Source: Paenibacillus radicis (ex Xue et al. 2023) (GTDB lineage: Bacteria; Bacillota; Bacilli; Paenibacillales; NBRC-103111). Taken from it: 41,330 nt of DNA. This document shows positions 8,843-18,415 of the stretch, one piece after another; within the stretch, counting starts at the first letter, position 1; each line of letters opens with the position of its first letter. A program made the position numbers and the translations under genes. The stretch lies in assembly GCF_024722015.1 (NCBI RefSeq), contig NZ_JANQBD010000049.1, positions 1 to 41,330 on the forward strand, in the 5' to 3' direction. The notes under the pieces are model-generated. The model did no database searches. It had not been told where the DNA came from and worked only from the letters and a program-made list of their open reading frames with translations.

Positions 8843-10183
8843 ATGGGGAAATATTTCGGCACAGACGGAGTACGCGGGATAGCAAACAAAGAGCTTACTG
8901 CGGAATTAGCTTATAAAATTGGCCGCTGCGGCGGATATGTATTAGCAGGACAGGTAGAGAAGCCTACTGTGGTTATTGGCCGCGATACCCGAATTTCGGG
9001 AAGTATGTTGGAGGCTGCGTTGGTAGCGGGGCTGCTGTCCATTGGCGCTAACGTAGTGCGTTTGGGTGTCGTTTCGACTCCTGGAGTTGCTTATTTAACT
9101 CGGCTTATGAAGGCGGATGCCGGAGTTATGATATCTGCTTCTCATAACCCTGTAGAGGATAATGGTATCAAGTTTTTTGGCGGCGACGGCTTCAAGCTGT
9201 CCGATGACACGGAGTTGGAAATCGAGAGACTGATGGATGCTGAAGCTGATGAGCTGCCGCGGCCAACAGGCGGAGATCTGGGAACAGCTACCGATGATGA
9301 TCAAGCTAAATTCAAATATTTGGAATATGTCAAAGCTTCGGTAAAATCCTCATTTAAAGGCTTCAAAATTGTGCTCGATTGTGCTCATGGTGCTGCCTAC
9401 GAGCTAGCACCGAAGGTGTTCGAGGAACTGGGAGCCGAAGTTATTACAATAGGTGCCGAGCCCAATGGCCGCAACATTAATGACCATTGCGGATCCACGC
9501 ACCCTGAGGCTTTGCAGAAAGCCGTAGTAGAGCATAAGGCTGTGCTGGGGCTGGCTTTTGACGGCGATGCGGATCGACTTATTGCTATTGACGATACTGG
9601 AGCGGAGGTAGATGGGGATTTCCTATTGAGTATCTGCGGGTATGCGATGAATCAGGCAGGCTTGCTGAAACATAGTACGATAGTAACTACGGTTATGAGC
9701 AATATCGGCTTCTTCAAAGGCATTGAAGCAGTGGGGCTGAAGGCTGCCAAAACGGCTGTTGGCGACCGCTATGTGATGGAGGAAATGCGCAAGGGCGGCT
9801 ACAATCTCGGAGGAGAACAGTCAGGCCATGTGATATTCCTGGATTACAATACAACTGGAGATGGCATTCTTACAGGGCTGCAGCTAATGGATACGTTGGT
9901 ACAGGCGGGCAAGCCTTTAAGCGAATTGAAGCAAATTATGCGCAAATATCCGCAAAAGCTGGTTAATGTACGTGTAGCGGATAAAAGCAAATGGAAAGAC
10001 AACCCGACTATTGAGAATGCGATCCGTAAGGTAGAGCAAGAGCTCGGAGATAATGGCCGTGTGCTAGTTAGACCGTCAGGTACGGAATCGTTGATTCGCG
10101 TAATGGCTGAAGGTCCTGACAGAGCTCAGGTAGAAGCGTATGTGCAGGATATAGCCGACATTATTGAAAGAGAGCTTTCTTAA
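8843..10183 (+). CDS. glmM: Phosphoglucosamine mutase
   Basis: This enzyme converts glucosamine-6-phosphate to glucosamine-1-phosphate for UDP-GlcNAc, the peptidoglycan and teichoic acid precursor. The 446 residues are the usual length. It has the phosphoserine loop SASHNP (S100), the metal loop DGDADR (240-245), the sugar loop GGEQSGH, and the phosphate loop RPSGTESLIRV near the C-terminus. The ribosome site is GGGAGA before ATG 8843. It follows cdaR by 61 nt, in the same operon, and ends at a terminator. Confidence 0.97.
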   Translation: MGKYFGTDGVRGIANKELTAELAYKIGRCGGYVLAGQVEKPTVVIGRDTRISGSMLEAALVAGLLSIGANVVRLGVVSTPGVAYLTRLMKADAGVMISASHNPVEDNGIKFFGGDGFKLSDDTELEIERLMDAEADELPRPTGGDLGTATDDDQAKFKYLEYVKASVKSSFKGFKIVLDCAHGAAYELAPKVFEELGAEVITIGAEPNGRNINDHCGSTHPEALQKAVVEHKAVLGLAFDGDADRLIAIDDTGAEVDGDFLLSICGYAMNQAGLLKHSTIVTTVMSNIGFFKGIEAVGLKAAKTAVGDRYVMEEMRKGGYNLGGEQSGHVIFLDYNTTGDGILTGLQLMDTLVQAGKPLSELKQIMRKYPQKLVNVRVADKSKWKDNPTIENAIRKVEQELGDNGRVLVRPSGTESLIRVMAEGPDRAQVEAYVQDIADIIERELS

Positions 10184-10260
10184 TAGGTAAGTTATACTGC
10201 TGATTAAGGTTCTCAGGCAATGGGTTGTTCTCTGGTAATTGCAATATCCTTCATTCTTAC

Positions 10261-10292
10261 ATCCCCCTGAAGCGAGTCAAAGGGGGATTTTT
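10261..10292 (+). terminator. Terminator after glmM
   Basis: ATCCCCCT pairs with AGGGGGAT across a 12-nt loop, then TTTTT. It closes the cdaA-cdaR-glmM unit and makes glmS a separate transcript. Confidence 0.9.
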
Positions 10293-10330
10293 CATGAATT
10301 TTGAGTATGAAAACCGTTTGAAAATTGTTG

Positions 10331-10359
10331 TTGCACTTGGTTATGAAAATGAATAAGAT
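10331..10359 (+). promoter_or_regulatory. Probable sigma-A promoter of glmS
   Basis: TTGCAC (10331-10336), a 17-nt spacer, and TAAGAT (10354-10359) give a plausible vegetative promoter. It would start the transcript near 10366, about 54 nt before the ribozyme cleavage site. Confidence 0.6.
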
Positions 10360-10409
10360 GTTAGTATGCTTTTTTTATTTTGGGATATGGAAAGGTGGGT
10401 AGAGGTAGT

Positions 10410-10614
10410 AATCTTAACAGCGCCAGAGCTTGTGGGGGTGTCGGCCAGGATTACCAGTCCTTTTTGAAAGGATGGCAGGTGATTTTTGTTGTGGCAGCCG
10501 CTCGCAAGTTGACGAGGTGAAGGTGTTCGAAACATTCGGCGGGGACCTTCCGGTAGACGAAACTACCGTTAAGTTGGAAAGCAAACCATCTGGGCGACCG
10601 GATGCACAAGAGTC
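10410..10614 (+). ncRNA. glmS ribozyme (GlcN6P-activated self-cleaving RNA)
   Basis: The leader carries the conserved core: AGCGCCAGAGCTTG, GGCAGGTG, GTTGACGAGG and TTCGGCGG, then a P4-type hairpin (CGGTAGACGAAACTACCG). By homology, cleavage is between A10419 and G10420. Glucosamine-6-phosphate acts as cofactor, and cleavage leads to decay of the glmS mRNA, so the product of GlmS shuts off its own synthesis. Outer boundaries are approximate. Confidence 0.93.
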
Positions 10615-10667
10615 CAACATGATCGATCGGTTATTTGTTTTTCTAAATTCAGGAGGTTCTATCCCTT

Positions 10668-12497
10668 ATGTGCGGTATCGTTGGATATGTAGGTAATCGT
10701 AATTCTCAAAATATATTAATTGAAGGCTTGAAAAAGCTTGAATATCGTGGTTATGACTCTGCAGGATTAGCTGTATTTACAGATGAAGGCTTGCAAATCA
10801 AAAAAGCTAAAGGCAGATTAGTCAATTTGGAAAACAAATTGGACGTAGAGCCTTTGAACGGATTCATTGGTATTGGACACACACGTTGGGCAACTCACGG
10901 TAAACCATCGGATGTTAACTCGCATCCTCATACGGATAATTCACAAAAGTTTTCTGTCGTGCACAACGGAATCATTGAGAACTATGTAGCTTTGAAAGAA
11001 GAATTAACAGCATTAGGGCATGTATTTGTTTCTGAAACCGATACAGAGGTAATCTCTCATCTTATTGCTAGCTTGTATGAGGGAGATATCGTTAAGGCCG
11101 TGCAAAAAGCGGTTACTCGCATGACCGGCGCATTTGCTTTGGGCGTGTTGACGGAATATGAGCCAGAGAAGCTGGTAGCTGTCCGTTTGTCGAGTCCATT
11201 GATTATCGGTGTTGGAGAGGGAGAAAATTTCATTGGCTCCGATATCCCGGCTATTTTGGATTATACGCGTAATGTGTATATTTTGAATGACGGTGAGATG
11301 GCGGTATTGACGAAAGACGGTGTCGAATTGATGACGCTGGAAGGGAATTTTATTTCCCGGGAATTATTTTATGTCGATTGGGATATTATTACCGCAGAAA
11401 AAGCCGGATTCGATCACTTTATGCTGAAAGAAATCCACGAGCAGCCAAAGGCTTACCGTGACACTATGGGCAGTCGGATCGATGAAAGCGGAACTAAGGT
11501 TATATTGAACGAAGTTAAGATGACAGCAGAGCAGGTCAAATCGATTCAGCAGGTGCATATTATTGCTTGCGGTACTGCGTATCATGCAGGTTTGGTCGGC
11601 AAAAGCATTATTGAGAAGCTCGCACGTATCCCGGTAGAAACGGATGTGGCCTCTGAGTACCGTTACCGTTCTCCGATCATCACGCCTAACACGCTGGTTA
11701 TCGTTGTCAGCCAATCGGGTGAAACAGCAGATACGTTAGCTGCTCTTCGGGAAGCGAAGCGCTGTGGAGCACATGTTGTTGCTATCACTAATGTTGTTGG
11801 CAGCTCAGTTGCGCGTGAAGCGGATGATGTTATCGTAACCTGGGCTGGACCAGAAATAGCTGTTGCTTCAACTAAAGCTTATACGTCTCAGCTGATTGCA
11901 TTCTACTTGTTTGGTTTGTATTTGGCGCAAACGTTAGGTTCACAAGATGGAGAATATATTGCCAGCGTAGTTACTGAGCTGAAGGAGCTTCCGGCTAAGG
12001 TGGAACAAATCCTGGAGCAGGGTGAAGCTTTCAAGGATTGGGCGGAGCAAGTAGCGTCGCATAACAACTTGTTCTTTATTGGCCGCGGATTGGACTATGC
12101 GGTAGCATTGGAAGGTTCCTTGAAGCTAAAGGAAATTTCTTACATTCATTCCGAGGCTTACCCAGCCGGTGAATTGAAGCATGGCACATTGGCCCTCATC
12201 GAAGAAGGCATTCCAGTCATCGCCTTGGCTACACAGGATGATCTGTTTGAGAAAACAGTGAGCAATATTAAGGAAGTGAAAGCGCGCGGCGCTTACGTCT
12301 TCGGATTGCACTCCGAGGGTGAAACGGAATTGGTTAAGGCTGTTGATCAAGTATTCTCGATTCCAAATACACTGCCACTGCTTAGCCCGGCATTATCCGT
12401 TATTCCTCTTCAACTGCTTGCTTACTACGCATCTCTTGCACGTGGCAATGACGTTGATAAGCCTCGTAACTTGGCGAAGAGCGTTACGGTGGAGTAA
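10668..12497 (+). CDS. glmS: Glutamine-fructose-6-phosphate aminotransferase (isomerizing)
   Basis: This enzyme makes glucosamine-6-phosphate from fructose-6-phosphate and glutamine, the first step to UDP-GlcNAc. The 609-residue product has an N-terminal class II glutaminase domain (nucleophile Cys2 in MCGIVGYVG, and GHTRWATHG) and two SIS sugar-isomerase domains (GTAYHAG, VSQSGETADT, and in the second GRGLDY and AYPAGELKHG). The C-terminus ends KSVTVE, as in the family. ATG 10668 lies 11 nt after AGGAGG. It is controlled by the ribozyme in its leader. Confidence 0.98.
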   Translation: MCGIVGYVGNRNSQNILIEGLKKLEYRGYDSAGLAVFTDEGLQIKKAKGRLVNLENKLDVEPLNGFIGIGHTRWATHGKPSDVNSHPHTDNSQKFSVVHNGIIENYVALKEELTALGHVFVSETDTEVISHLIASLYEGDIVKAVQKAVTRMTGAFALGVLTEYEPEKLVAVRLSSPLIIGVGEGENFIGSDIPAILDYTRNVYILNDGEMAVLTKDGVELMTLEGNFISRELFYVDWDIITAEKAGFDHFMLKEIHEQPKAYRDTMGSRIDESGTKVILNEVKMTAEQVKSIQQVHIIACGTAYHAGLVGKSIIEKLARIPVETDVASEYRYRSPIITPNTLVIVVSQSGETADTLAALREAKRCGAHVVAITNVVGSSVAREADDVIVTWAGPEIAVASTKAYTSQLIAFYLFGLYLAQTLGSQDGEYIASVVTELKELPAKVEQILEQGEAFKDWAEQVASHNNLFFIGRGLDYAVALEGSLKLKEISYIHSEAYPAGELKHGTLALIEEGIPVIALATQDDLFEKTVSNIKEVKARGAYVFGLHSEGETELVKAVDQVFSIPNTLPLLSPALSVIPLQLLAYYASLARGNDVDKPRNLAKSVTVE

Positions 12498-12567
12498 GTT
12501 GTAAAGTGTGATTGCAATTATTGTCCAGTGACATTAATCTTGGTAATTGAATGGCCTTAACAAGAAA

Positions 12568-12605
12568 GGTCCCGATGATATCAGAACTGATATGTCGGGA
12601 CTTTT
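12568..12605 (+). terminator. Terminator after glmS
   Basis: GTCCCGA pairs with TCGGGAC, extended by ATATCA/TGATAT around loop GAAC, followed by TTTTC. Its GTCCCGATGAT arm resembles the terminator at 36235-36275. Confidence 0.85.
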
Positions 12606-12647
12606 CTAACTTATTAGCCTGTAAAAAGAGTGTGTTTTTTGAAATAC

Positions 12648-12978
12648 ATGGGGTCAAATATTCGAAAGTTACGAAAACTAAATAATCTTAATCAAGTAGA
12701 GTTTTCAAGTTACATAGGTATTTCTCAGGGGAATCTAAGTGAGATTGAGCAAGGCAATTGCAAATCCATCTCTCGATACTTTATTGGCTATAAAAAAGAA
12801 ATTTAAATGTAGTATTGATGATTTAGTTTCCGATGTTGAAAATAATTTGGGATATTCTTTATTATCAGAAGAGGAAGTGTTACTGCTTAAATTAAATAAA
12901 TCCTTAACTCAATTTGATCGCAAAGAAGTATTAGAGATAATTAAGCTAAAGATTGAATTGAGGAAAATGGAAAAATGA
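12648..12978 (+). pseudogene. Frameshifted XRE-family DNA-binding regulator
   Basis: Two adjacent frames together make one small helix-turn-helix repressor of about 110 residues. Frame one from ATG 12648 (TTG 12639 also possible) encodes MGSNIRKLRKLNNLNQVEF then SSYIGISQGNLSEIEQGN, a typical XRE domain. It then runs off into nonsense and stops near 12805. The next frame, from about 12760, continues with ANPSLDTLLAIKKKFKCSIDDLV and a charged C-terminal tail to 12978. Removing one T at 12758/12759 restores EQGNANPSLDTL. It is either a broken gene, a sequencing error, or (less likely) a frameshifting gene. The ribosome site is poor. No target is visible. Confidence 0.8.
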
Positions 12979-13051
12979 CTATTGGATTATTAATATGTTT
13001 TGAAGTAACAATGAAGTCATGAAGTAGACAATAAAGATTTGAAGTAATTAG

Positions 13052-13081
13052 GCGTTCACTCTACTGGGTGAACGCTTTTTT
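13052..13081 (+). terminator. Terminator after the XRE gene
   Basis: GCGTTCAC pairs with GTGAACGC across an 8-nt loop, then TTTTTT. Confidence 0.9.
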
Positions 13082-13189
13082 AGCTGCGTGGAGGAGGTAA
13101 CGGACAGGATTGTTTAATTCAATTCACGAATCTAATAAACACAACGAATTTACAGCAACTCACATATTTTAGAATAGAGGTGGGTCTTG

Positions 13190-13456
13190 ATGCAAGTTCA
13201 TGTTAAATCAATTTTTACTATTCGTGGCAAGATAGCGGTTGGGCGAGAATGCAAGCTACCATCATACAATGTTAATCAAGATGGAATGCTTCTAAAAGTC
13301 GTTTTATTCCCTGATGAGAATAAAATTGAAGTGTATTATCAATCTGAGATGAACGAAGAAGATTTTGAAAAAAACAACGATAATCAGTTTTCTCTCAAAT
13401 CACTCAGTCCATACCATGATCGATGTGCCCTAGGAGTTAAGCTCTCACGAAACTGA
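13190..13456 (+). CDS. Small hypothetical protein
   Basis: This is an 88-residue soluble protein that I do not recognise. It starts MQVHVKSIFTIRGK and has a compact alternating pattern suggesting beta strands, then an acidic stretch (NEEDFEKNND). It has no signal peptide or membrane helix. ATG 13190 follows GAGGTGGG; an in-frame TTG at 13187 is also possible. Base composition is A+T-rich like the XRE remnant, unlike the SLH gene downstream. It lies alone between a terminator and the SLH promoter region. Confidence 0.55.
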   Translation: MQVHVKSIFTIRGKIAVGRECKLPSYNVNQDGMLLKVVLFPDENKIEVYYQSEMNEEDFEKNNDNQFSLKSLSPYHDRCALGVKLSRN

Positions 13457-14048
13457 TGACATGCAAAAAGCCATTTGCTATGTCATTTATTATGCGGACG
13501 GGATGGCCATGAAGTGGCGGTTTGACCGCGATGATTATTTTTCCACATCAAATGATTATGCTAATATCTGGTTTGCTTGTTTATCAAGCACTCTAAGAAT
13601 TAAATCGTTATTATTTTCCCAAATAATGATTATATTCAGTTTCATATGGAACAAGGTTAATAGTATATTGATGTTAATATGTTAATAAACGGATATTGAC
13701 TGGAACGACCTTACCCCAATACATTTATCTTTGTAAGTGCTTTCATTATTGCTAAGAGGGGGGCTATGCAATTGCTCGTTATTTGTTATTGACAAAATTG
13801 AAAAAAACGATTGCAGAGAGGCTTTACACGAGTAGGCTTTCATTGAAGAAACGTACCTTTATGGTGTTTACAATGCTTGCCGTTTTTTCTCGAACGTGTT
13901 TACGTACCAACAGGCACCCTCAGCTGGTGCACTGCCAAATGAAACACTACCTGGCTGAGTTTTTATTCTTGTGCCGCCAATTCGACAACAGCCATGGTGC
14001 CATACTGAAAGAGAACGCTTACAAAATATGAGTGAGGAGAATTTGACT
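13457..14048. other. Long upstream region of the first SLH gene
   Basis: No convincing gene is present. Open frames at 13461-13685 and 13783-14031 lack ribosome sites and recognisable content. The region contains a promoter (13696-13725), a cre-like site (13732-13745), and then a leader of about 310 nt. Within the leader, ATG 13766 behind a G-rich tract opens a nine-codon-scale frame (MQLLVICY) that could be a leader peptide, with little support. Confidence 0.5.
13696..13745 (+). promoter_or_regulatory. Promoter and cre-like site of the first SLH gene
   Basis: TTGACT (13696-13701), an 18-nt spacer, and TACATT (13720-13725) form a sigma-A-type promoter. TGTAAGTGCTTTCA at 13732-13745 matches the CcpA cre consensus except that the central CG is TG, and it would overlap the transcription start. 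Repression by CcpA when preferred sugars are present is inferred. Confidence 0.5.
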
Positions 14049-17000
14049 ATGGTACTGCGAAAGATGAAAAAGAAAATCTTAGCTGGTATATTAAGTGCTG
14101 CCATGATAGTCGGAAGTTTGACTGGGGGATTGATAACGGTGTCAGCGGCTGAACAGGAGGCCAACTTAAGTGTTAAGAGTCAGGAGGCATTCGTTCCGGA
14201 AGCAGGGGACTCGCTTTTAGTGACAGCAAATAAGGACACATCATCGACAGTTACTGTGGCTGAATCGGTCTATCCGTCGACAGTTACTGTGGCTGAATCG
14301 GTCTACGATGGGCTGGCTTTCCCCAGATACGCCTCGTTAGATCCGAATAGCGCAGAAGCAATTACCTTTGACGGCGCCACGGTAAGCTGGAACGGCAAAA
14401 CCTGGACGCTGGGGGCCAACACAATCTTTTTGGATTGGCGCTTGACGGACGCGCAGCTGGCGGCGAGCAACGGCCACGCTTTCCGCTCCATACAGGATGC
14501 CAAATGGGGCACGACGCTTACGATGGGAACACCTGAAACAACCGACGACGTTGTCATCCCCAAGGGCCTTGTAAACGGCACGGAGGCCAGCCGTATGACG
14601 ATTCTGACGGCCCCCGGCGTTTACTGGGTTGATAACCCGGACGATAATAACATTCGCCCGCTGCGTAACGCGAATGACCCGGAAACTAATGATACCACTA
14701 CAATGGGCAACGCCACGCCTATCGGTATGACGCTGACGACGAACTACCTTTATTTCTTCGGATTGAGCAGCGATTACAGCAAAGTGGTATACGCCTCCGC
14801 CCGCGGGCAGCAAGCGGGCGCAAACGGAAACTTCACGATGTTTAACCTTACGGGCACAGGCGGCGTGTGGACAGACAACGTCACATTCGCCAACTACACG
14901 AACATAGACTTGAACTTCCCGCTTAACAACAAAGCGCAGGCGTGGACAAGCGCGAACCCCACACTTGCCGCCAATATTCTCGGCCTTAAAGACGGCGGAT
15001 TCAGCCGCCCTATGCGCAGCGAAACGAGGACGCAGGCTCAGCTGTTTATGGGCGCCAACGCTTCGGGCAGAGGCGGCATCTCTGTTAACAGCGCGTTTAT
15101 GAGCCTCCACAATATGCTGGCCCTCGGCCAAGCCGTAATGATTAATTGCTATATCGTCGCGGGTGGCCATTCGGGCAACCCTTCTATCTATATGAATAGC
15201 GAACTGCACTTTTATATGACCCAATTCAACAGCGGCACCCAATTCTATAACAGCGATATCTATGTGGATCCGTTTGAGGTGAGCGTAAACGGCCTTGCCG
15301 CGGCGGATACATACATATCCGGGCTTAACGACGCGACTGACGTGAACAACGCGGTTATGGTTGATACGCGGATACATCGCGGCAATACGCTGCTTAACGG
15401 AACATCCGCGAACCCTGCGCCGCAAGGCGGTTTCAAAGCCCTGTTTAACTGGGCGGGCAAAGGACCTATGAACCCCGCCAGCCGCAATTACCAATCCAAT
15501 GTGACGTTTGACGGCGCGCCTTACCTTGTGCAAGAAGCAATAACCCCGGGAGTCGCAATCAATATGACAGGCGACCTGCTTAAGGCGTATAAGCTTGAAT
15601 CGAACGGTAAAGCTTACTACAACGTAAAAAATATCATAGGCACTACTAACTACACGGCGATTGCCGCTAAAATCGCGGAAGCCGCTTTAGTCGAGAGGAA
15701 CAGCAACTTAAGGCAAGCTATGTATGATTCGCTTACCGGCGGCAAGAACTATAACACAATCGCCACGAACGCTACGCTGACCCGCAGCGGCAGCGGAAAC
15801 CTGCGTAAAGGCAGCGGCGCAAACGCGACGACCACGCTCACAGCCGCAGTGGCCACCGGGAAAACCAATCCCGGCGACTGGGAATTTTCCGCGTATTCCT
15901 ATACCCACGAAGCGACGGGCATAAACAAGGCGACGAGCAAATTAATCACGGGCACGGATGTGATATCGCTCCAATCTACCGGCACAAACACAGCCACGGT
16001 CACGGCTAACTTAACAGGCGTTACGGACGATGTGAACCTGTATGTTATAGCGAGAAGCCCTTCCCTCGGAATCGCGCGCGGCATACCCCTGACTGTTGAG
16101 GCCGAATACCAAGCGACGCCTGTATTGGCTGCGGGGGTAAGTCTGCTTGACCCTGTGAACGGTGTAGCCAAAGTAAATTACACAATAACCGGCTTCACAG
16201 GCACGGGCGCGCAAGCGGGATTACTTGATAGAACCGTTGTTGACTGGTTCCGCGTCAACGCAGCCAACCCGGCAGTTAGAACCCCTGTAGTCGTCTCGCG
16301 TGACGGCAGCGGCCCCGTGAAGGATTATGCGGTAAACGAAGGCGACATAGGGTATTACTTGCAGGCCGAAATTTCGCCCAAATATAACCACAGCGAAGTC
16401 GGCGCCAAAACTACTTTGACTATGACTCGCGTAATCACGGCGGCGGACGTTAAGACCCGTTATTGGACCGACACAATCAAAGACGGCTTTACGGCCGCAA
16501 GCGGCAAAGAAGTGATATGGTATGATCAGCCGCTTCTTGCCAATATTCCCACAGACAATCAAAATACGGCAATTCCCGGCACGATGATGATGGTGAACGG
16601 GTGGAGGAACGACGCGAAAGGCGGCAGCAACAACACCGTCACGTGGAATTTCTCCGGCATTGAACCGAAAGGCGGCGCAAGCGGAAACGCTGGACCCGCT
16701 GCAGCCACGTCTCGTTTGTTCTACGTGCCGCCCACCTATAGTGGCAAGTTCGGTGATATGATGGAGGAAGTAGGCCTTGTATCCAGCAAGGGCGGCTCCG
16801 GCTTCGGCAGCTCGCCAAGTTTCCTGGATATTTATATCAAAGCCGATACATTGAGCAACCCCGACCCCAACAGTTATATGAGGCAGAACAAAGATAATAG
16901 GGCTTATTCACCCGGTATTAAGAACGGGTACGGTTTGCGGATACAGCGCATGGACAATGCAGACGGGATTAGTAAATACGCACTGGCAGGCTCGAACACG

Positions 17001-18203
17001 GGCGGCGCCGGCGCCGGCACAAACGTGTTCCTTATGAAATTTAATAACGGCGAGGCATACGCCGACTCGGCAAGCTCACTCGGTACAGACTTCGGCACTA
17101 AGCTGGATCAAACTATTACCGATCTGCAAACCGGCGTAACTTACCCTAAAGGCCCCAGAGGCGCAATGACCAGTATTTATGATGGTATTGAGGGTATGGT
17201 TGACGACGTGCGCATAACGATAAGCATGATTCAAAAACCTGATGATCCGACCAAAGGCATTTTAACGGCGATCGTCTATGCCAATGACGCGCAAGACGGC
17301 GTAACGCTTGGCGGCGAGGCTTATGGCTATATGAGCAACATAAAGCTGGAAGCGGAAGTTGACTGGAACGATTTCGGCGGCTTCGGCACCACATACGCCA
17401 GCAGCACCAACGCGCCTACCTCGCTTAACACCGCTAATATCAACTCCGCCATTTATACATCATGGAGGGCAGAGGCGGTTAAGGTAGTTGACGTGACCAA
17501 CGTGACCCACAGAAAGTCGAGTCGAAGCACTGGGGGGGGCACGACAACACCTGCGACGCCTACAGAACCAACGCCATCGATAGAAACGACGCCAACAGAA
17601 GCAGCACCATCGAAACCATCGACGAATCCTAGCACACAGCCGTCTTCTGAAGGTAAAAAATTCACCGATGTGAGCATAAATTATTCATGGGCAAAAGAAG
17701 CGATTGAGTTACTGGCTTCAAAGGGGATCATTCAAGGCACATCTGACACCACCTTTGATCCGGATAAAAAAATAACAAGAGCTGATTTTATCACCTTGTT
17801 GGTTAGAGCGCTTGATATGAAAGCTGAGTTTAGCTCTAATTTCAACGATGTGAGCAGTAGTGACTATTATTACCAGCCTCTAGGTATTGCTAAACAACTT
17901 GGTATTGCCACTGGAGTAGGGGATAACCTCTTTAATCCAAAACAAGAAATCTCCAGACAAGACATGATGGTACTGTGTGCAAGAGCGCTTCAATTATCAG
18001 AGAAGCTCAAGCTTACAGGAAATACCTCGGATCTTGCCAGCTATAGCGATAGAGGATCTGTTGCTTCTTACGCTGAAGAAGGTGTGGCTTCCATGGTGCA
18101 TCAAGGAATTATAGAAGGAAATGGAGCTGGCCTCAATCCTCTCGGAAATGCTACAAGAGCGGAAACAGCGGTAATCATCTTTAGAATCCTTAAGAAATTG
18201 TAA
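14049..18203 (+). CDS. SLH-anchored surface protein with beta-helix-like body
   Basis: This is a predicted secreted, cell-wall-bound protein of 1384 residues. Residues 1-36 are a signal peptide (KKKILAGILSAAMIVG, cleavage near VSAAEQ). An 11-residue tandem repeat (STVTVAESVYP, then STVTVAESVYD) follows at about 66-87. The body to about 560 is rich in short beta strands and Asn, with segments such as VWTDNVTFANYTNIDLNF and LGQAVMINCYIV, like a right-handed beta-helix and faintly like pectinesterases. Catalytic residues are not assignable. A jelly-roll-like part precedes a Pro/Thr linker (about 1160-1200). Three SLH domains (about 1203-1384) bind pyruvylated wall polymer. ATG 14049 lies 8 nt after GAGGAGA; the frame opens at 13971. 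Body codon use differs clearly from both ends. Confidence 0.8.
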   Translation: MVLRKMKKKILAGILSAAMIVGSLTGGLITVSAAEQEANLSVKSQEAFVPEAGDSLLVTANKDTSSTVTVAESVYPSTVTVAESVYDGLAFPRYASLDPNSAEAITFDGATVSWNGKTWTLGANTIFLDWRLTDAQLAASNGHAFRSIQDAKWGTTLTMGTPETTDDVVIPKGLVNGTEASRMTILTAPGVYWVDNPDDNNIRPLRNANDPETNDTTTMGNATPIGMTLTTNYLYFFGLSSDYSKVVYASARGQQAGANGNFTMFNLTGTGGVWTDNVTFANYTNIDLNFPLNNKAQAWTSANPTLAANILGLKDGGFSRPMRSETRTQAQLFMGANASGRGGISVNSAFMSLHNMLALGQAVMINCYIVAGGHSGNPSIYMNSELHFYMTQFNSGTQFYNSDIYVDPFEVSVNGLAAADTYISGLNDATDVNNAVMVDTRIHRGNTLLNGTSANPAPQGGFKALFNWAGKGPMNPASRNYQSNVTFDGAPYLVQEAITPGVAINMTGDLLKAYKLESNGKAYYNVKNIIGTTNYTAIAAKIAEAALVERNSNLRQAMYDSLTGGKNYNTIATNATLTRSGSGNLRKGSGANATTTLTAAVATGKTNPGDWEFSAYSYTHEATGINKATSKLITGTDVISLQSTGTNTATVTANLTGVTDDVNLYVIARSPSLGIARGIPLTVEAEYQATPVLAAGVSLLDPVNGVAKVNYTITGFTGTGAQAGLLDRTVVDWFRVNAANPAVRTPVVVSRDGSGPVKDYAVNEGDIGYYLQAEISPKYNHSEVGAKTTLTMTRVITAADVKTRYWTDTIKDGFTAASGKEVIWYDQPLLANIPTDNQNTAIPGTMMMVNGWRNDAKGGSNNTVTWNFSGIEPKGGASGNAGPAAATSRLFYVPPTYSGKFGDMMEEVGLVSSKGGSGFGSSPSFLDIYIKADTLSNPDPNSYMRQNKDNRAYSPGIKNGYGLRIQRMDNADGISKYALAGSNTGGAGAGTNVFLMKFNNGEAYADSASSLGTDFGTKLDQTITDLQTGVTYPKGPRGAMTSIYDGIEGMVDDVRITISMIQKPDDPTKGILTAIVYANDAQDGVTLGGEAYGYMSNIKLEAEVDWNDFGGFGTTYASSTNAPTSLNTANINSAIYTSWRAEAVKVVDVTNVTHRKSSRSTGGGTTTPATPTEPTPSIETTPTEAAPSKPSTNPSTQPSSEGKKFTDVSINYSWAKEAIELLASKGIIQGTSDTTFDPDKKITRADFITLLVRALDMKAEFSSNFNDVSSSDYYYQPLGIAKQLGIATGVGDNLFNPKQEISRQDMMVLCARALQLSEKLKLTGNTSDLASYSDRGSVASYAEEGVASMVHQGIIEGNGAGLNPLGNATRAETAVIIFRILKKL
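14244..14305 (+). repeat. 33-nt tandem duplication in the SLH gene
   Basis: A 29-nt segment starting TCGACAGTTACTGTGGCTGA occurs at 14244-14272 and again, identically, at 14277-14305 (period 33 nt). It encodes two consecutive STVTVAESVY units just after the signal peptide. Confidence 0.95.
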
Positions 18204-18258
18204 AAAAGAAAGTTATAAACTGTAAGATTAGTTATGAATAGGTGTTTGCATGGTTATG

Positions 18259-18303
18259 GAGGCTGTCCCGCAAGGTTGGAATGACCTAGGGCAGCCTCTT
18301 TGT
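18259..18303 (+). terminator. Terminator after the first SLH gene
   Basis: GAGGCTG pairs with CAGCCTC, extended inside by CCC/GGG and GGT/ACC, followed by a short T-rich end (TTTG). The U tract is weak. Confidence 0.6.
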
Positions 18304-18415
18304 CTATTTAAAAGTCTTCTTAAGATGTCCAGCACCTCAAAATATTCGAACTGGAGGTAACCAGACCAAATGCGGCGAAGCGCATGGCCTGCTCCTAACG
18401 ATGCAGTGGATGCCG

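Noticed and set aside
13461..13685. 74-residue frame before the first SLH gene
   Set aside because: There is no ribosome site, no domain, and low-complexity hydrophobic text; it lies across the region just before the SLH promoter.
13783..14031. 82-residue frame in the SLH leader
   Set aside because: It lies inside the inferred 5' leader with no ribosome site, and its basic, irregular composition is not protein-like.
14337..15533. 398-residue open frame on the minus strand inside the first SLH gene
   Set aside because: It is Arg/His/Val-rich, unlike real proteins, has no ribosome site, and is explained by the G+C-biased codons of the overlapping SLH gene.
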